The notes beneath the pieces are model-generated. The model made no database searches. It was not told where the DNA came from and saw only the letters and a list, made by a program, of their open reading frames with translations. Positions 9,815-18,876 of a stretch of DNA of 64,000 nt are shown one piece after another. Numbering within the stretch: position 1 is the first letter of the stretch; each line of letters opens with the position of its first letter. Source of the stretch: Bacteroidales bacterium (GTDB taxonomy: Bacteria; Bacteroidota; Bacteroidia; Bacteroidales; VadinHA17). Location of the stretch: the NCBI GenBank assembly GCA_016928075.1, contig JAFGLJ010000062.1, forward strand, positions 1-64,000. Direction: 5' to 3'. A program made the translations under genes and the position numbers.

Positions 9815-10009
9815 GTGTGGCTTAGGATAATTCTGATCGGGATATTAATTTACCTTATTGCCAGCATTATTGGCAGGTATCTTTCAGGGGGAAAGAAAAA
9901 AGGAAAGGATAAGGATAACATAACCGGTTCCGGTAATACAGGGAGGAGGAAAGGTGTTCCGGATGATGTTGGTGAATATATTGACTACGAAGAAGTTGAT
10001 GATGATTAG
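9815..10009 (+). CDS. Small membrane protein, DUF4834 family
   Basis: 64 residues: one hydrophobic helix (about 2-23, LRIILIGILIYLIASIIG), a lysine/glycine linker and an acidic tail (DDVGEYIDYEEVDDD). Start is GTG 9815, chosen because a strong Shine-Dalgarno-like aggagga (9806-9812) precedes it, rare in this window. It lies 8 bp after the DUF5723 gene. Its stop overlaps the stop of the convergent ABC ATPase gene. DUF4834 has no known function. Confidence 0.7.
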   Translation: MWLRIILIGILIYLIASIIGRYLSGGKKKGKDKDNITGSGNTGRRKGVPDDVGEYIDYEEVDDD

Positions 10010-10752
10010 TTCTTCAACTGCCTGGCCAGTTTACTGGCAAAGATAAAGTCATTCAGGGGTTTGCAGTCAGATTTCAGGATCTCACTGTTAGTCCCTTCCC
10101 AGTATTTGACCCCACGGGCAATAAACACCACTTTTTCCCCAATCTCCATTACGGAGTTCATATCGTGTGTATTAACTATAGTGGTCATTTTATAATCCTC
10201 AGTGATATCCTTTATCAGGTTATCGATGAGGATTGCCGTTTTGGGATCAAGGCCGGAATTTGGTTCATCACAGAAAAGGTAGCGGGGATTTAAGGCAATA
10301 GCCCTGGCAATAGCTACTCTTTTGCGCATGCCTCCTGACAATTCAGAGGGCAGCATCTTATTGGCATTCCTGATGTTTACACGGTCGAGGCAGAAATCAA
10401 CCCTTTTTCTTTTTTCGGAATGACTCATGCCGGTGAACATATTGAGTTTGAACATCACATTTTCTTCAACCGTCATTGAATCGAAAAGGGCACTGCCCTG
10501 GAAAAGCATGCCAATTCCCTTGCGGATTAGTTTCCGGCCCCTGAAGTCGAGTGTGTCGAAGCGTGCATTATCATACCATATTTCTCCGCTGTCGAGTTCG
10601 AGAAGGCCGACTATTGATTTCAGCAATACTGTTTTCCCCGAGCCACTGCGCCCTATAACCAGGTTGGTCTTGCCTTCTTCAAAATCACTTGACACATTAT
10701 CAAGCACTTTGTTTCCATTAAATGATTTAGTGGCATTAATAACTCTGATCAT
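10006..10752 (-). CDS. mlaF: ABC transporter ATP-binding protein, MlaF-like
   Basis: 248 residues with the full ABC set: Walker A GRSGSGKT (34-41), signature LSGGMRKR (138-145), Walker B YLFCDEP (158-164), D-loop SGLDP and switch His196. Sequence style (GMLFQGSALFDSMTVEENV) is that of the Mla/Ttg2A ATPase, which powers phospholipid transfer between inner and outer membranes. Start overlaps the permease stop by four bases (ATGA type). No MlaD/MCE gene follows within the window, so its substrate-binding partner must be elsewhere or the unit is reduced. Confidence 0.88.
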   Translation of the reverse strand: MIRVINATKSFNGNKVLDNVSSDFEEGKTNLVIGRSGSGKTVLLKSIVGLLELDSGEIWYDNARFDTLDFRGRKLIRKGIGMLFQGSALFDSMTVEENVMFKLNMFTGMSHSEKRKRVDFCLDRVNIRNANKMLPSELSGGMRKRVAIARAIALNPRYLFCDEPNSGLDPKTAILIDNLIKDITEDYKMTTIVNTHDMNSVMEIGEKVVFIARGVKYWEGTNSEILKSDCKPLNDFIFASKLARQLKN

Positions 10753-11489
10753 GACAGCAGCAGTTGTGTTAGTATAAGGTTAAAAAGCAATATTAATATA
10801 CAGCTGTACACGACCGATCGTGTACTGGCCCTTCCCACTTCCAGAGAACCGCCGGATACAAAAAAGCCCTGGTATCCGGCCACGGAGCTTATAATAAAAG
10901 CAAATACAACCGTTTTTATCAGAGAATAGGTTATATAGTAAGGTATAAAGGCATACTGTATACCATATATGAAGTCACCTGATGATATAACGCCCGTTGT
11001 GATTCCTGCCAGCCAGCCGCCGAAGATACCTACTGTTATGCTCATGAGTGTAAGAAGGGGATGAAAAATCACGGTGGCAATAATTTTTGGAAGAATAAGG
11101 TAAGATGCTGTATTAACACCCATTATTTCAAGGGCATCAATCTGCTCTGTCACTCTCATGGTACCTATCTCGGATGCTATATGTGATCCCACCTTTCCGG
11201 CAAGGATAAGGGCCACCACCGTAGATGAGAATTCGAGTATTATTGAATCGCGGCACCCCAGGCCGATAAGGTAACGGGGATATATGGGATTTTCAGTATT
11301 GTAGGCTGTCTGCAGGGTGATAACAGCACCCATGAAAACCGATATTATTATTACTATACCTATTGAGTTAACTCCCAGGTATATAAGCTCTTTTATGGTT
11401 TGCCTGTAATACACGGAATGCTTCTCAGGCTTTTTGAATATCTTGCCGAGCAGTATGAAGTAACGGCCTATTGATGCCAGGAGTTTCAT
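10749..11489 (-). CDS. mlaE: ABC transporter permease, MlaE family
   Basis: 246 residues, with five or so membrane helices and the MlaE signature GSHIASEIGTMRVTEQIDAL at 101-120 (EQIDALEIMGVN). It pairs with the ATPase gene just downstream to form the inner-membrane lipid ABC complex that maintains outer-membrane lipid asymmetry. The family is also called DUF140. The upstream spacer holds the 11523-11576 repeat and no evident minus-strand -7 box. Confidence 0.88.
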   Translation of the reverse strand: MKLLASIGRYFILLGKIFKKPEKHSVYYRQTIKELIYLGVNSIGIVIIISVFMGAVITLQTAYNTENPIYPRYLIGLGCRDSIILEFSSTVVALILAGKVGSHIASEIGTMRVTEQIDALEIMGVNTASYLILPKIIATVIFHPLLTLMSITVGIFGGWLAGITTGVISSGDFIYGIQYAFIPYYITYSLIKTVVFAFIISSVAGYQGFFVSGGSLEVGRASTRSVVYSCILILLFNLILTQLLLS

Positions 11490-11522
11490 GGGCGGCTTAA
11501 TTTGAGAGTAAATGTACGAAAA

Positions 11523-11576
11523 ACTGGAATAATGGAATGTTGGAATACTGGAATAATGGAATACTGGAATATTCCA
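11523..11576. repeat. TGGAATAATGG-type repeat cluster
   Basis: Contiguous degenerate copies of tggaata(a/c)tgg, ending in the palindrome tggaatattcca. The same word recurs at 3923-3958, 12775-12790, 12846-12856, 40127-40137, 40487-40497, 42762-42772, 42872-42880 and 42903-42923, always intergenic. Confidence 0.8.
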
Positions 11577-11616
11577 TATTTATATGAATTCATCAGGCAA
11601 TAAGCAGGGGATTTAG

Positions 11617-11624
11617 TATATTTG
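11617..11624 (+). promoter_or_regulatory. -7 box (TATATTTG) for manC
   Basis: Exact TAnnTTTG match 30 bp before the manC ATG. A -33 TTG is not evident. Confidence 0.5.
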
Positions 11625-11653
11625 TTTTCTCATAAATCTAACCATTTAATAGA

Positions 11654-12739
11654 ATGAAAAACAGATATATAGTTATCATGGCAGGGGGTGCCGGTACGCG
11701 TTTCTGGCCTCTGAGCCGTGATGTAAAACCCAAACAGTTTCTTGATATACTGAATACAGGGACAACATTATTGCAGGATACCGTTAATCGTTTTGATGGA
11801 TTATGTCCGAGAGAAAATATAATGGTTGTTACCAATGAGAGCTACCGGAACCTGGTTCTTGAACAGGTTGATATACCTGAGGAGAATATACTCAGTGAAC
11901 CTATGAGGCGGAATACTGCTCCCTGCATTGCCTATGCTGCTTTCAGAATATTGAAGAGGGATCCGGAAGCTATTATGCTGGTCAGCCCTTCAGACCACCT
12001 TATAAAGGAAGAGGGGGAATTTAAAGAAGTTATAGAGGAAGGTTTTGAATTCGTTGGTGGAGGTGATGTATTGCTTACGCTGGGAATGAAACCGGACAGA
12101 GCTGAGACAGGGTATGGATATATCCAGGCAAATACGAGGATGCCTGTGGAAGGGTACAAAAACCTGATGAAAGTGAAAACATTTACCGAGAAACCCAAAA
12201 GGGAACTGGCGGAAATATTTCTTAAAAGTGGTGATTTTTACTGGAATTCAGGTATTTTCCTGTGGAAGGTGAAATCTATTATTTCGACTTTCGAAGTTCA
12301 TTTGCATGACATGTATTCGACCTTTGAGATGCATAAAGACAAGCTGGGAACGGAAGAAGAGGATCAAATAATCACCAGGGTATATTCCGAATGCCTCAGC
12401 ATATCAATTGACTACGGCATAATGGAAAAGGCGGATAATGTATATGTCAAATGCTCAAATTTCGGGTGGTCAGATCTGGGAACATGGAGCTCAGTGCGTG
12501 AGCACAACCACAGTGACCGCAATGGCAATACGGGGAATCTTGAATCGGCTTTCTGCTACGAGGTAAAGGACAGTATTATACAGCTGCCCAAGGGCAAAAT
12601 AGCAGTTATACAGGGCTTAAAGGATTATATAGTGGTTGATGCAGGTGATGTATTACTTATTGTTCAGCGAAGCGAGGAGCAGGATATAAAGAAATATATA
12701 GAAGATATCAGGGACAAAATGGGAGATGATTTGCTTTAG
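11654..12739 (+). CDS. manC: Mannose-1-phosphate guanylyltransferase
   Basis: 361 residues, a single nucleotidyltransferase domain without the fused phosphomannose isomerase seen in long ManC proteins. The signature GGAGTRFWPLSRDVKPKQFL is at 11-30; NTAPCIAYAA, MLVSPSDHLI and FTEKPKRE follow in the family order. It converts mannose-1-phosphate and GTP to GDP-mannose for surface glycans and fucose. Single-gene unit with its own -7 box; neighbours are unrelated. GDP-sugars would feed LPS or capsule, consistent with the sugar operon at 31-37 kb. Confidence 0.9.
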   Translation: MKNRYIVIMAGGAGTRFWPLSRDVKPKQFLDILNTGTTLLQDTVNRFDGLCPRENIMVVTNESYRNLVLEQVDIPEENILSEPMRRNTAPCIAYAAFRILKRDPEAIMLVSPSDHLIKEEGEFKEVIEEGFEFVGGGDVLLTLGMKPDRAETGYGYIQANTRMPVEGYKNLMKVKTFTEKPKRELAEIFLKSGDFYWNSGIFLWKVKSIISTFEVHLHDMYSTFEMHKDKLGTEEEDQIITRVYSECLSISIDYGIMEKADNVYVKCSNFGWSDLGTWSSVREHNHSDRNGNTGNLESAFCYEVKDSIIQLPKGKIAVIQGLKDYIVVDAGDVLLIVQRSEEQDIKKYIEDIRDKMGDDLL

Positions 12740-12774
12740 TGGCAGTTTAGACCAGCTGCACATAACTGTATTAT

Positions 12775-12857
12775 TGGAATACTGGGATGGCAACTTTCTC
12801 CCGAAGGGAGCAAATTACGCCTCACACAGTGAGGCACCCATTAATCCAACATTCCAT
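12775..12857. repeat. REP-like hairpin element between manC and porN
   Basis: It is bounded by ttggaatactgggatgg (12774-12790) and ccaacattcca (12846-12856), imperfect inverted ends of the TGGAATAATGG family. Inside are two hairpins: CTCCC-GAA-GGGAG (12798-12810) and GCCTCAC-ACA-GTGAGGC (12819-12835). The reverse complement of the second (gcctcactg...gtaatttgc) closely matches the 24-bp unit at 40141-40164. Confidence 0.65.
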
Positions 12858-12888
12858 AAAAAAAGGCACGGATCCGGAGATCCGCGCC
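12858..12888 (-). terminator. Rho-independent terminator of the porPKLMN operon
   Basis: On the minus strand a ~10-bp stem (ggcgcggatc / gatccgtgcc, one mismatch) with a four-base loop is followed by seven T. It lies 41 bp past the porN stop and closes the T9SS operon. A run of taattcg repeats (12902-12932) lies between it and the stop. Confidence 0.75.
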
Positions 12889-12929
12889 AGCAATATTAGC
12901 GATAATTCGCCTTAATTCGCGTTAATTCG

Positions 12930-13751
12930 TTAATATTCCCAGAGATCGTGTTCAAAGTTTCTCAACTCATGTTCAATTCTCTCTGCTTCATAGAGGGCTG
13001 ATTTACCGACTTTATACTGGTTAATAAGCCTGTCGTCATAGACATTTGATTCCGCATAAATTGTACCGGAGAATCGCCGCTGCAGGAACAGGTCGTCAAA
13101 GGAGATACGCTGGGCGTCATTATTTCTGTTAAAAGCTTCATGCCTTGCGAAGGTGTCGCGAAAGTCCTCATATCGTATCCAGAAAAGTTGTACACGTGAC
13201 ATACGGTCGAGCTGAGGATCAAAGAACACCCTGATAGGGCTAATCCCGATAATCCTTACATCTACCTTTGAATGTTTCTTATCGAAGTACCATTCTTCCA
13301 GGAGCATTAACTGTTTTACTTCATCCTGTTTGGGCGCCTCATAAATCACCGTGTCGCGTATGACACCATTCATATCGGGTATCTGCACAGTATCCGGACC
13401 TCCTCCGAGCTTTGTTTCAATATCGGAATATGTAACACTCACTGTCATTTGATCGACGTCGAAAGCATTAAGATTGCCTGCTTTTACTTCACCGAGTATT
13501 ATTTGCATAAGGTTTTTTCTTCCGTCGGGTCTTTCCGTAAGAGGGTAATAGAGAGATTGATTCATCTTTTCTCTCAGATCGATCAGTCTCCACATACGTC
13601 TTGACCATATTACATCAGCTTCCCTGAGGAACGGATATGGTATTGCCTCGTTATCCTCTATTGATTTTTCGTAAATATCACCGAATGACTGGCTGAAGCC
13701 AGCAGGTGAGAAGAGCAATACAATTAATCCAAGAAGAAGTAATCTTTTCAT
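12930..13751 (-). CDS. porN: T9SS ring protein PorN/GldN
   Basis: 273 residues with a signal peptide (cut near GFS|Q, about 20). The mature part has the GldN/PorN pattern: YEKSIEDNEAIPYPFLREAD near 28-47, DVIWSRRMWRLIDLREKMN just after, and LYYPL. PorN pairs with the lipoprotein PorK to form the periplasmic ring of the type IX secretion system, under the outer membrane. Last gene of porP-K-L-M-N, 15 bp after porM, followed by a terminator. Length fits the family. Confidence 0.92.
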   Translation of the reverse strand: MKRLLLLGLIVLLFSPAGFSQSFGDIYEKSIEDNEAIPYPFLREADVIWSRRMWRLIDLREKMNQSLYYPLTERPDGRKNLMQIILGEVKAGNLNAFDVDQMTVSVTYSDIETKLGGGPDTVQIPDMNGVIRDTVIYEAPKQDEVKQLMLLEEWYFDKKHSKVDVRIIGISPIRVFFDPQLDRMSRVQLFWIRYEDFRDTFARHEAFNRNNDAQRISFDDLFLQRRFSGTIYAESNVYDDRLINQYKVGKSALYEAERIEHELRNFEHDLWEY

Positions 13752-13766
13752 GATCCTGTATATTAT

Positions 13767-15407
13767 TTAATTTATCGTTAAAATTATCGGAGGCAGTCTC
13801 CTGGTTGTTCCATCAGGTGCTTTTGCCCTGATATTAATAATTGAAAGTTTCTGCCCCCTGTTAAGGGATTCAATAAGGGATCTTTGTTCCTGAGTTATCC
13901 TGTTGCTGTTAGATGTTTCGCTCCTGTCAAATCCTCTTTGTTGTATTGATACAGTAAACTGTGTAATCGTATATTCGAGATCGAAAAGGAAATTTTCGAG
14001 TACTGCAAATACACCCGGTTGTGCAAGTGCAACATTTTTTGCCACGTTTCCTTCCGTCATATTGGCAAATTTGGCCACGGGGTCAGGTATTCTCTGGACT
14101 CTGAACTCATACGGCGGGAAGCGCATTCTCTCGCCGTTAATGGTGGCACTTACATTTATTGATGCAGACTGCCCAATATCCTGGGGACGTGCAGCCCATT
14201 CACCACGGTATCCCGGCACAGAACCTCTTCGGATACTACCGTTGCTCATGGATGCCTGTATCAGGTTTGATGCCACACCGGGCACGGATATATCTATAGG
14301 GTTATCGATACCGAGATACAAAACATTCATAGCTGTTGGTGAAACAATTACGTTGGGTGCACCCACGTTGTAAGATTTTTCAAATGGGTATGCCACTTCA
14401 GATCCATCGGGAGCCTGAAGTTTAATTAATCCTCTGTAAGTCTGTTCACCAATGGATGTAGCTGTTCTCCTGTAGATTCCACGGCCTTTATCATTAACCT
14501 CGAGCTGGGTATAATCGCCTACCATTTCGTATGTTTTGGTTCCGTCGGCATTAATTGTTTCGCGGTAATTACCAATAAAAATCTGTGGCTGCTTTGTGGT
14601 ATCGGAGGCAGCTATAAACACTTCCGCCTCATAGGCATTTCCCCTCATCACATAGTCGGAGTTTGCCTGTACCGTTGCTTCAATATCAGTAAATTTAAAA
14701 TCACCGGCGGTTATCTGGTCATTCAGGAACATAAGTACATCTGTTTCTGAATTTCTTATATCGACCTGTATTTTTGAAAGCATCACTATAGCGGCTATCA
14801 AAGGCAGTTCGGCAAGGGTGTTTTCCTCCCATTGCTCAACAGAACCGTCGGGTGCGAGGCCTGGTTCAGTGCTCAGGGTTTCTGTAATTGATTGTTCCAC
14901 CGAGACATTTTCACCCTGAATAATGTCATTTACGAGCCATGTCCTGTATTCATCTATCAGGGCACGAAGAGCATAAGCCTTCTGGTCATGGTTGGCACCT
15001 ATCATTACTTCAGAGGGGACATTATTTTCATCATATTTTTTTACGGAGTCGATGATTACCGTTCTGCCCCTGAGGCCGTCGGTATCTTCACCGTCAGCTT
15101 TTCTTATAATTTCAATTTTCAGATCCTGAACATATTCATAAACTTCATCAGCTCGCTGCTTAACCTCGTATGCTTTTCTTCTCCATTCACCAGCTTTTGT
15201 AGGGTTCTCTGCTGCGGCCCTGTCAAATTCTTTATATATCTCGTTATTTTTTTGTACGTAATTGGCAAGGGTCTTTTCCAGGCCCTTTTCAACTTTTGCG
15301 AATGCATCCACGGCTTCTTTTGATACGTTAAGCGCCAGCATAGCCGTAAGGATCAGGTACATCATACCGATCATCTTTTGCCGTGGGGTTTCTTTTCCTT
15401 TAGCCAT
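13767..15407 (-). CDS. porM: T9SS motor shaft protein PorM/GldM
   Basis: 546 residues. The N-terminus KGKETPRQKMIGMMYLILTA begins the single transmembrane helix (about 12-30), as in GldM. The long periplasmic part is the stacked-domain rod, dimeric in known structures, reaching from the PorL motor in the inner membrane to the PorKN ring. EYRTWLVNDI and the C-terminal NIRAKAPDGTTRRLPPIIL (the GldM C domain) are recognisable. It transmits proton-driven rotation. 31 bp after porL. Confidence 0.92.
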   Translation of the reverse strand: MAKGKETPRQKMIGMMYLILTAMLALNVSKEAVDAFAKVEKGLEKTLANYVQKNNEIYKEFDRAAAENPTKAGEWRRKAYEVKQRADEVYEYVQDLKIEIIRKADGEDTDGLRGRTVIIDSVKKYDENNVPSEVMIGANHDQKAYALRALIDEYRTWLVNDIIQGENVSVEQSITETLSTEPGLAPDGSVEQWEENTLAELPLIAAIVMLSKIQVDIRNSETDVLMFLNDQITAGDFKFTDIEATVQANSDYVMRGNAYEAEVFIAASDTTKQPQIFIGNYRETINADGTKTYEMVGDYTQLEVNDKGRGIYRRTATSIGEQTYRGLIKLQAPDGSEVAYPFEKSYNVGAPNVIVSPTAMNVLYLGIDNPIDISVPGVASNLIQASMSNGSIRRGSVPGYRGEWAARPQDIGQSASINVSATINGERMRFPPYEFRVQRIPDPVAKFANMTEGNVAKNVALAQPGVFAVLENFLFDLEYTITQFTVSIQQRGFDRSETSNSNRITQEQRSLIESLNRGQKLSIINIRAKAPDGTTRRLPPIILTIN

Positions 15408-15438
15408 ATTGTGCAGTGGGTTAGGTTACGAGGTTGTT

Positions 15439-16356
15439 CTATTTAATATTAATGACAGAAAGCATATTCCCATAAACTGCGTTCAATGAAGCCAGGCTTT
15501 CACTGAGCTTACTTATTTCAGCACGGTATTTAGATGCATCATCTGCAGAATCTTTAAGATCTTTCAGCATACCCTGTACGCCTTTCATCATTTCCTCGGT
15601 CTCTTTCACCTGCTCATTGGCACCTTTAAGTTGCAGTTCATATACTGCGTTCAATGCTGACAGGTTTTTGTTCACTGTCTCGAGCTGGTCCTGGTATGAC
15701 TTGCTGCTCCCTTCAATCTGGGTAAGTGCTTCAGTCATATCCCTGTAGCTGCTTCCTGTTTCGTTTATTATTTTGGCAGTACTGTGATAAGAATGCTCAA
15801 GTTTCTCGAGTGATGATTCCAGTGCTTCGCTTTTCCTGGCGTATGCATCTGTCGTGGTGCTTAGGGTGTCTGCTGCTTTTTCCACTGATTCAACAAATTT
15901 ACCTGTTGCAGCCGTGGCGTCACCCATGGCATTTAGGCTTTCGGTTGTATTGTTCAGTTTCTTAAGGCCTTTACCCAGTCGTTCGAAGACATCTGGTGTA
16001 ATATCAGCATTAGCCAGCATCTCGTCGAATTTCGACAGTGCTGTTGACCCTCCGGCCGGTACTGCTCCCAAATGTGAGCGTGGTGGCACTAAACCCAGTT
16101 CTGTTTCATCTTCGGACATACCTGACAGTTCGGGGTACACCAATGACCAGTCGGGTTCTTCATGCAGTGGTTCGAAGGCCGAGAAAAAGAAAATTATAGC
16201 CTCTGTACACAATCCAATTCCCAGGAACCAGCCTGCAAGAGGATAGTGCTGTATTTTAAATAGGGCTCCAATAATCACTATTGAAGCACCAATGCCGTAA
16301 AGCTTGGCCATAAAACTTTTATAGACACTGCTTCGTACAAGTTCTGATAAGCTCAT
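15439..16356 (-). CDS. porL: T9SS inner-membrane motor protein PorL/GldL
   Basis: 305 residues. Two membrane helices span about 15-35 and 39-60, with Glu52 (GIGLCTEAIIFFFSAFEP) in the second; the equivalent glutamate of GldL is the proton-channel residue of this rotary motor. The cytoplasmic remainder is long, Ala/Ser/Leu-rich coiled coil (about 105-300), longer than in compact GldL homologues. It works with PorM. 49 bp after porK. Confidence 0.9.
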   Translation of the reverse strand: MSLSELVRSSVYKSFMAKLYGIGASIVIIGALFKIQHYPLAGWFLGIGLCTEAIIFFFSAFEPLHEEPDWSLVYPELSGMSEDETELGLVPPRSHLGAVPAGGSTALSKFDEMLANADITPDVFERLGKGLKKLNNTTESLNAMGDATAATGKFVESVEKAADTLSTTTDAYARKSEALESSLEKLEHSYHSTAKIINETGSSYRDMTEALTQIEGSSKSYQDQLETVNKNLSALNAVYELQLKGANEQVKETEEMMKGVQGMLKDLKDSADDASKYRAEISKLSESLASLNAVYGNMLSVINIK

Positions 16357-16405
16357 ATACCTTAATTTTAGGAAATTATCTTATTAATTAAATTTAAATC
16401 ATTAT

Positions 16406-17737
16406 CTAGTCAACTCCAATATAAGTTCTTACATTCCGGAAGCCGATGTAACATTTTGTAGAATCCTGATATTCATAATCCCTGGAGCTTACCTGTAAGA
16501 AATATCCGACATCTTTCCAGGAGCCGCCCCTGATAACTTTCCGTTTAAGATGCGGGGGGTCATCAGGTTTTGCATTATACTTATAATCGGGATTAAGGTC
16601 GTGGGTAAAAATGTATGATGATGGATGATAGGCGCATGAGGTCCATTCCGCCACGTTACCGGCCATATCATACAGTCCGAATTCGTTTGGTTCGAAAGAT
16701 GCGACGGCTGAAGTGTATGCTGCCCCGTCGTCGATATAATTACCTCTCAGAGGTTTGAAATTAGCCAGGAAGCATCCCTCATAGTTACGTGTATATGGTC
16801 CGCCCCAGGGGTACATCGAAAGATCGAGGCCACCTCTTGCGGCATATTCCCATTCTGTTTCCAGGGGTAAGCGGTAATACTGGACATCCACCATTCCCTG
16901 TGCGCGGAGGGCTGCATTCATATAATCGGTTCTCCAGATGCTGAAGGCTGATGCCTGTTTCCATGTAACGCCTACGACAGGATAATCGTCGAAGGATGGA
17001 TGCCAGAAATATATTGTTGCATGTGGTTCGTTGAATGAATAGGTAAAGTCGCGTATCCATGCCAGTGTATCGGGGTATACGTTTACCTGGTCCTGCATAA
17101 TGAAAGATGAGCGGTCCTGAACATCTGATTCTACACCATCCTTGTCATATACTTTGCCCTCATAGCGCTCGGTTACATAGTCGTACCTGGCTTTTGCAGC
17201 CTGCTGGTAATCGACCCAGAAGTAGACATAATTCAGTTTCCTGACATCGAACTGCTTCATGTTATTGAATCTTTCATGGGGCGGATAGTACATTTCCTCG
17301 ACCACATCAGCAATTTCGAGTACATCCATATCTATTTTTTCGTCCCAGTTGATAACGGGAGGATCGATTTCGTTACCTTCTTCATCAACCCTGAAAAACT
17401 GATAATCAGGAATCTGTGCTTCACCCAGTCTTGTTCTCAGTATCGAATCCCGAACCCAGTAAACAAACTGCCTGTATTTATTATTGGTCATTTCAGTCTG
17501 GTCCATCCAGAATGCGTTAACTGTAACCGAACGAGACAGCGTGTTCATGGCGAACAGAGCGTCCTGGTCGCTTGGTCCTGTTATGAAATTACCTGCGGGA
17601 ATGAATGACATTTCGAAGGGTTCCGGCTCAAAAAATTTCTTCCTTCCGGGTACTCCGACAAGTTCACCGTTATTTCCGGGCCCGCATGCTGTAATTATCA
17701 CTGTTACTGTTAAAACTAATAGGATTACCTTTTTCAT
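16406..17737 (-). CDS. porK: T9SS ring lipoprotein PorK/GldK
   Basis: 443 residues with lipobox ITAC (Cys18). The mature protein is a formylglycine-generating-enzyme (FGE-sulfatase) fold: MSFIPAGNFITG, GVTWKQASAFSIW, RLPLETEWEYAARGG, GLYDMAGNVAEWTS and RKVIRGGSWKD in family order. In PorK this fold is structural: it forms the outer-membrane-tethered T9SS ring with PorN. Position between porP and porL confirms the assignment over a free FGE-like enzyme. Confidence 0.93.
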   Translation of the reverse strand: MKKVILLVLTVTVIITACGPGNNGELVGVPGRKKFFEPEPFEMSFIPAGNFITGPSDQDALFAMNTLSRSVTVNAFWMDQTEMTNNKYRQFVYWVRDSILRTRLGEAQIPDYQFFRVDEEGNEIDPPVINWDEKIDMDVLEIADVVEEMYYPPHERFNNMKQFDVRKLNYVYFWVDYQQAAKARYDYVTERYEGKVYDKDGVESDVQDRSSFIMQDQVNVYPDTLAWIRDFTYSFNEPHATIYFWHPSFDDYPVVGVTWKQASAFSIWRTDYMNAALRAQGMVDVQYYRLPLETEWEYAARGGLDLSMYPWGGPYTRNYEGCFLANFKPLRGNYIDDGAAYTSAVASFEPNEFGLYDMAGNVAEWTSCAYHPSSYIFTHDLNPDYKYNAKPDDPPHLKRKVIRGGSWKDVGYFLQVSSRDYEYQDSTKCYIGFRNVRTYIGVD

Positions 17738-17784
17738 ATTGCAAGCTAATTTAGTAGTGCAAGTAAGTTATTTTTTTTAAATAA

Positions 17785-18735
17785 TCATAAAAATCTAATA
17801 CTTTTATATCGCTTGGAACTCCTCCCCAGGCTTATGTCGAAGCAATAATTAACCATAAATTCGTGACTGCCTGAAGTACTTTTCCTGATGTCATTCATCG
17901 GGAAATCGTAAGCATATCCAATACGTATTCCATTATACAACTCTATACCTATCATTCCGATAAGAGCGTCACCTGCTCTATAAGAAACGCCACCCCAGAC
18001 TTTTTTATTGTATCTGACGGTAGCATTAAGTGTAAGTTGAAATATTTTACCGTCGCTAAACACGAAAGCAGATGGCAGCAGTTCGAAGTTGGGATTTGGC
18101 AATCTTACTGTATATCCGGCAGTTGCATAGTATTGCCTTGCTATATACGCATACGGTGAAGCCGTTGAATATTTTATTTTTGGTTCAGTCAGATGTGTTA
18201 CTGACAGGCCTGCATAATAATTTATGGCATTATAGAACAGGCCAAAGCTCATATCATATGTGAGATGGCTCTCCTTCCCATCGGGGATAAGGGGGTCGCC
18301 GTTGGGCGGGACGAAAATATCTCCCGAAGGGATGTTCCAGGTGGGGTCTATCGACTTGTTAAGTATACCGGCATTTATTCCTATACCAAGGTTGCCGTTA
18401 CCCACTGCGGCAATATATGAATAAGTAAGCAAGAGGCTGTTGTCGCTGTCAAAGCCTGTCTGATCACTGATAATGGTCAGACCAATCCCTGAGCGTATAT
18501 TGAAGGGACGTACCGCAGCATCTACATGGAATACCGTAGATGAGGGTGCTCCTTCAAATCCAACCCATTGCTGCCTGTTCATTGCGGTGGCACATATCAT
18601 TCCTGAGCTTCCTGCCGAACCGGGGTTGTAGAGCATATTATTAAACATAAAAAGACTGCTCACAGGATCATTCTGTGCAAAAGATCCGGTAATCATAAAT
18701 GCAGACAGGATAGTTATCAGTATCTCTTTTTTCAT
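17785..18735 (-). CDS. porP: PorP/SprF-family T9SS outer-membrane protein
   Basis: 316 residues with a signal peptide (cut near SFA|Q at 20), then the family start QNDPVSSLFMFNNMLYNPGSAG and a beta-barrel rich in Gly/Tyr. PorP/SprF proteins are outer-membrane subunits that link the motor-ring complex to the cell surface. It is the first gene of the porPKLMN unit; a candidate promoter lies at 18877-18884, giving a ~130-nt leader. Confidence 0.9.
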   Translation of the reverse strand: MKKEILITILSAFMITGSFAQNDPVSSLFMFNNMLYNPGSAGSSGMICATAMNRQQWVGFEGAPSSTVFHVDAAVRPFNIRSGIGLTIISDQTGFDSDNSLLLTYSYIAAVGNGNLGIGINAGILNKSIDPTWNIPSGDIFVPPNGDPLIPDGKESHLTYDMSFGLFYNAINYYAGLSVTHLTEPKIKYSTASPYAYIARQYYATAGYTVRLPNPNFELLPSAFVFSDGKIFQLTLNATVRYNKKVWGGVSYRAGDALIGMIGIELYNGIRIGYAYDFPMNDIRKSTSGSHEFMVNYCFDISLGRSSKRYKSIRFL

Positions 18736-18876
18736 ATGTTATCCTCGTCAGACCCCAGGAACCTATTCAGCTTTATTATAGTAAAGAAAACAAAAAATAC
18801 ATTTTGTGACAAAATATTAAACAAAAATTAAGCCAATGCTTGCGATATAAATGTTTAACGGATTAAATAAACGAAT

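Noticed and set aside
16406..17737. Stand-alone sulfatase-activating enzyme
   Set aside because: The FGE fold is present, but the lipobox and the position in the porPKLMN operon identify PorK/GldK, which uses the fold structurally.
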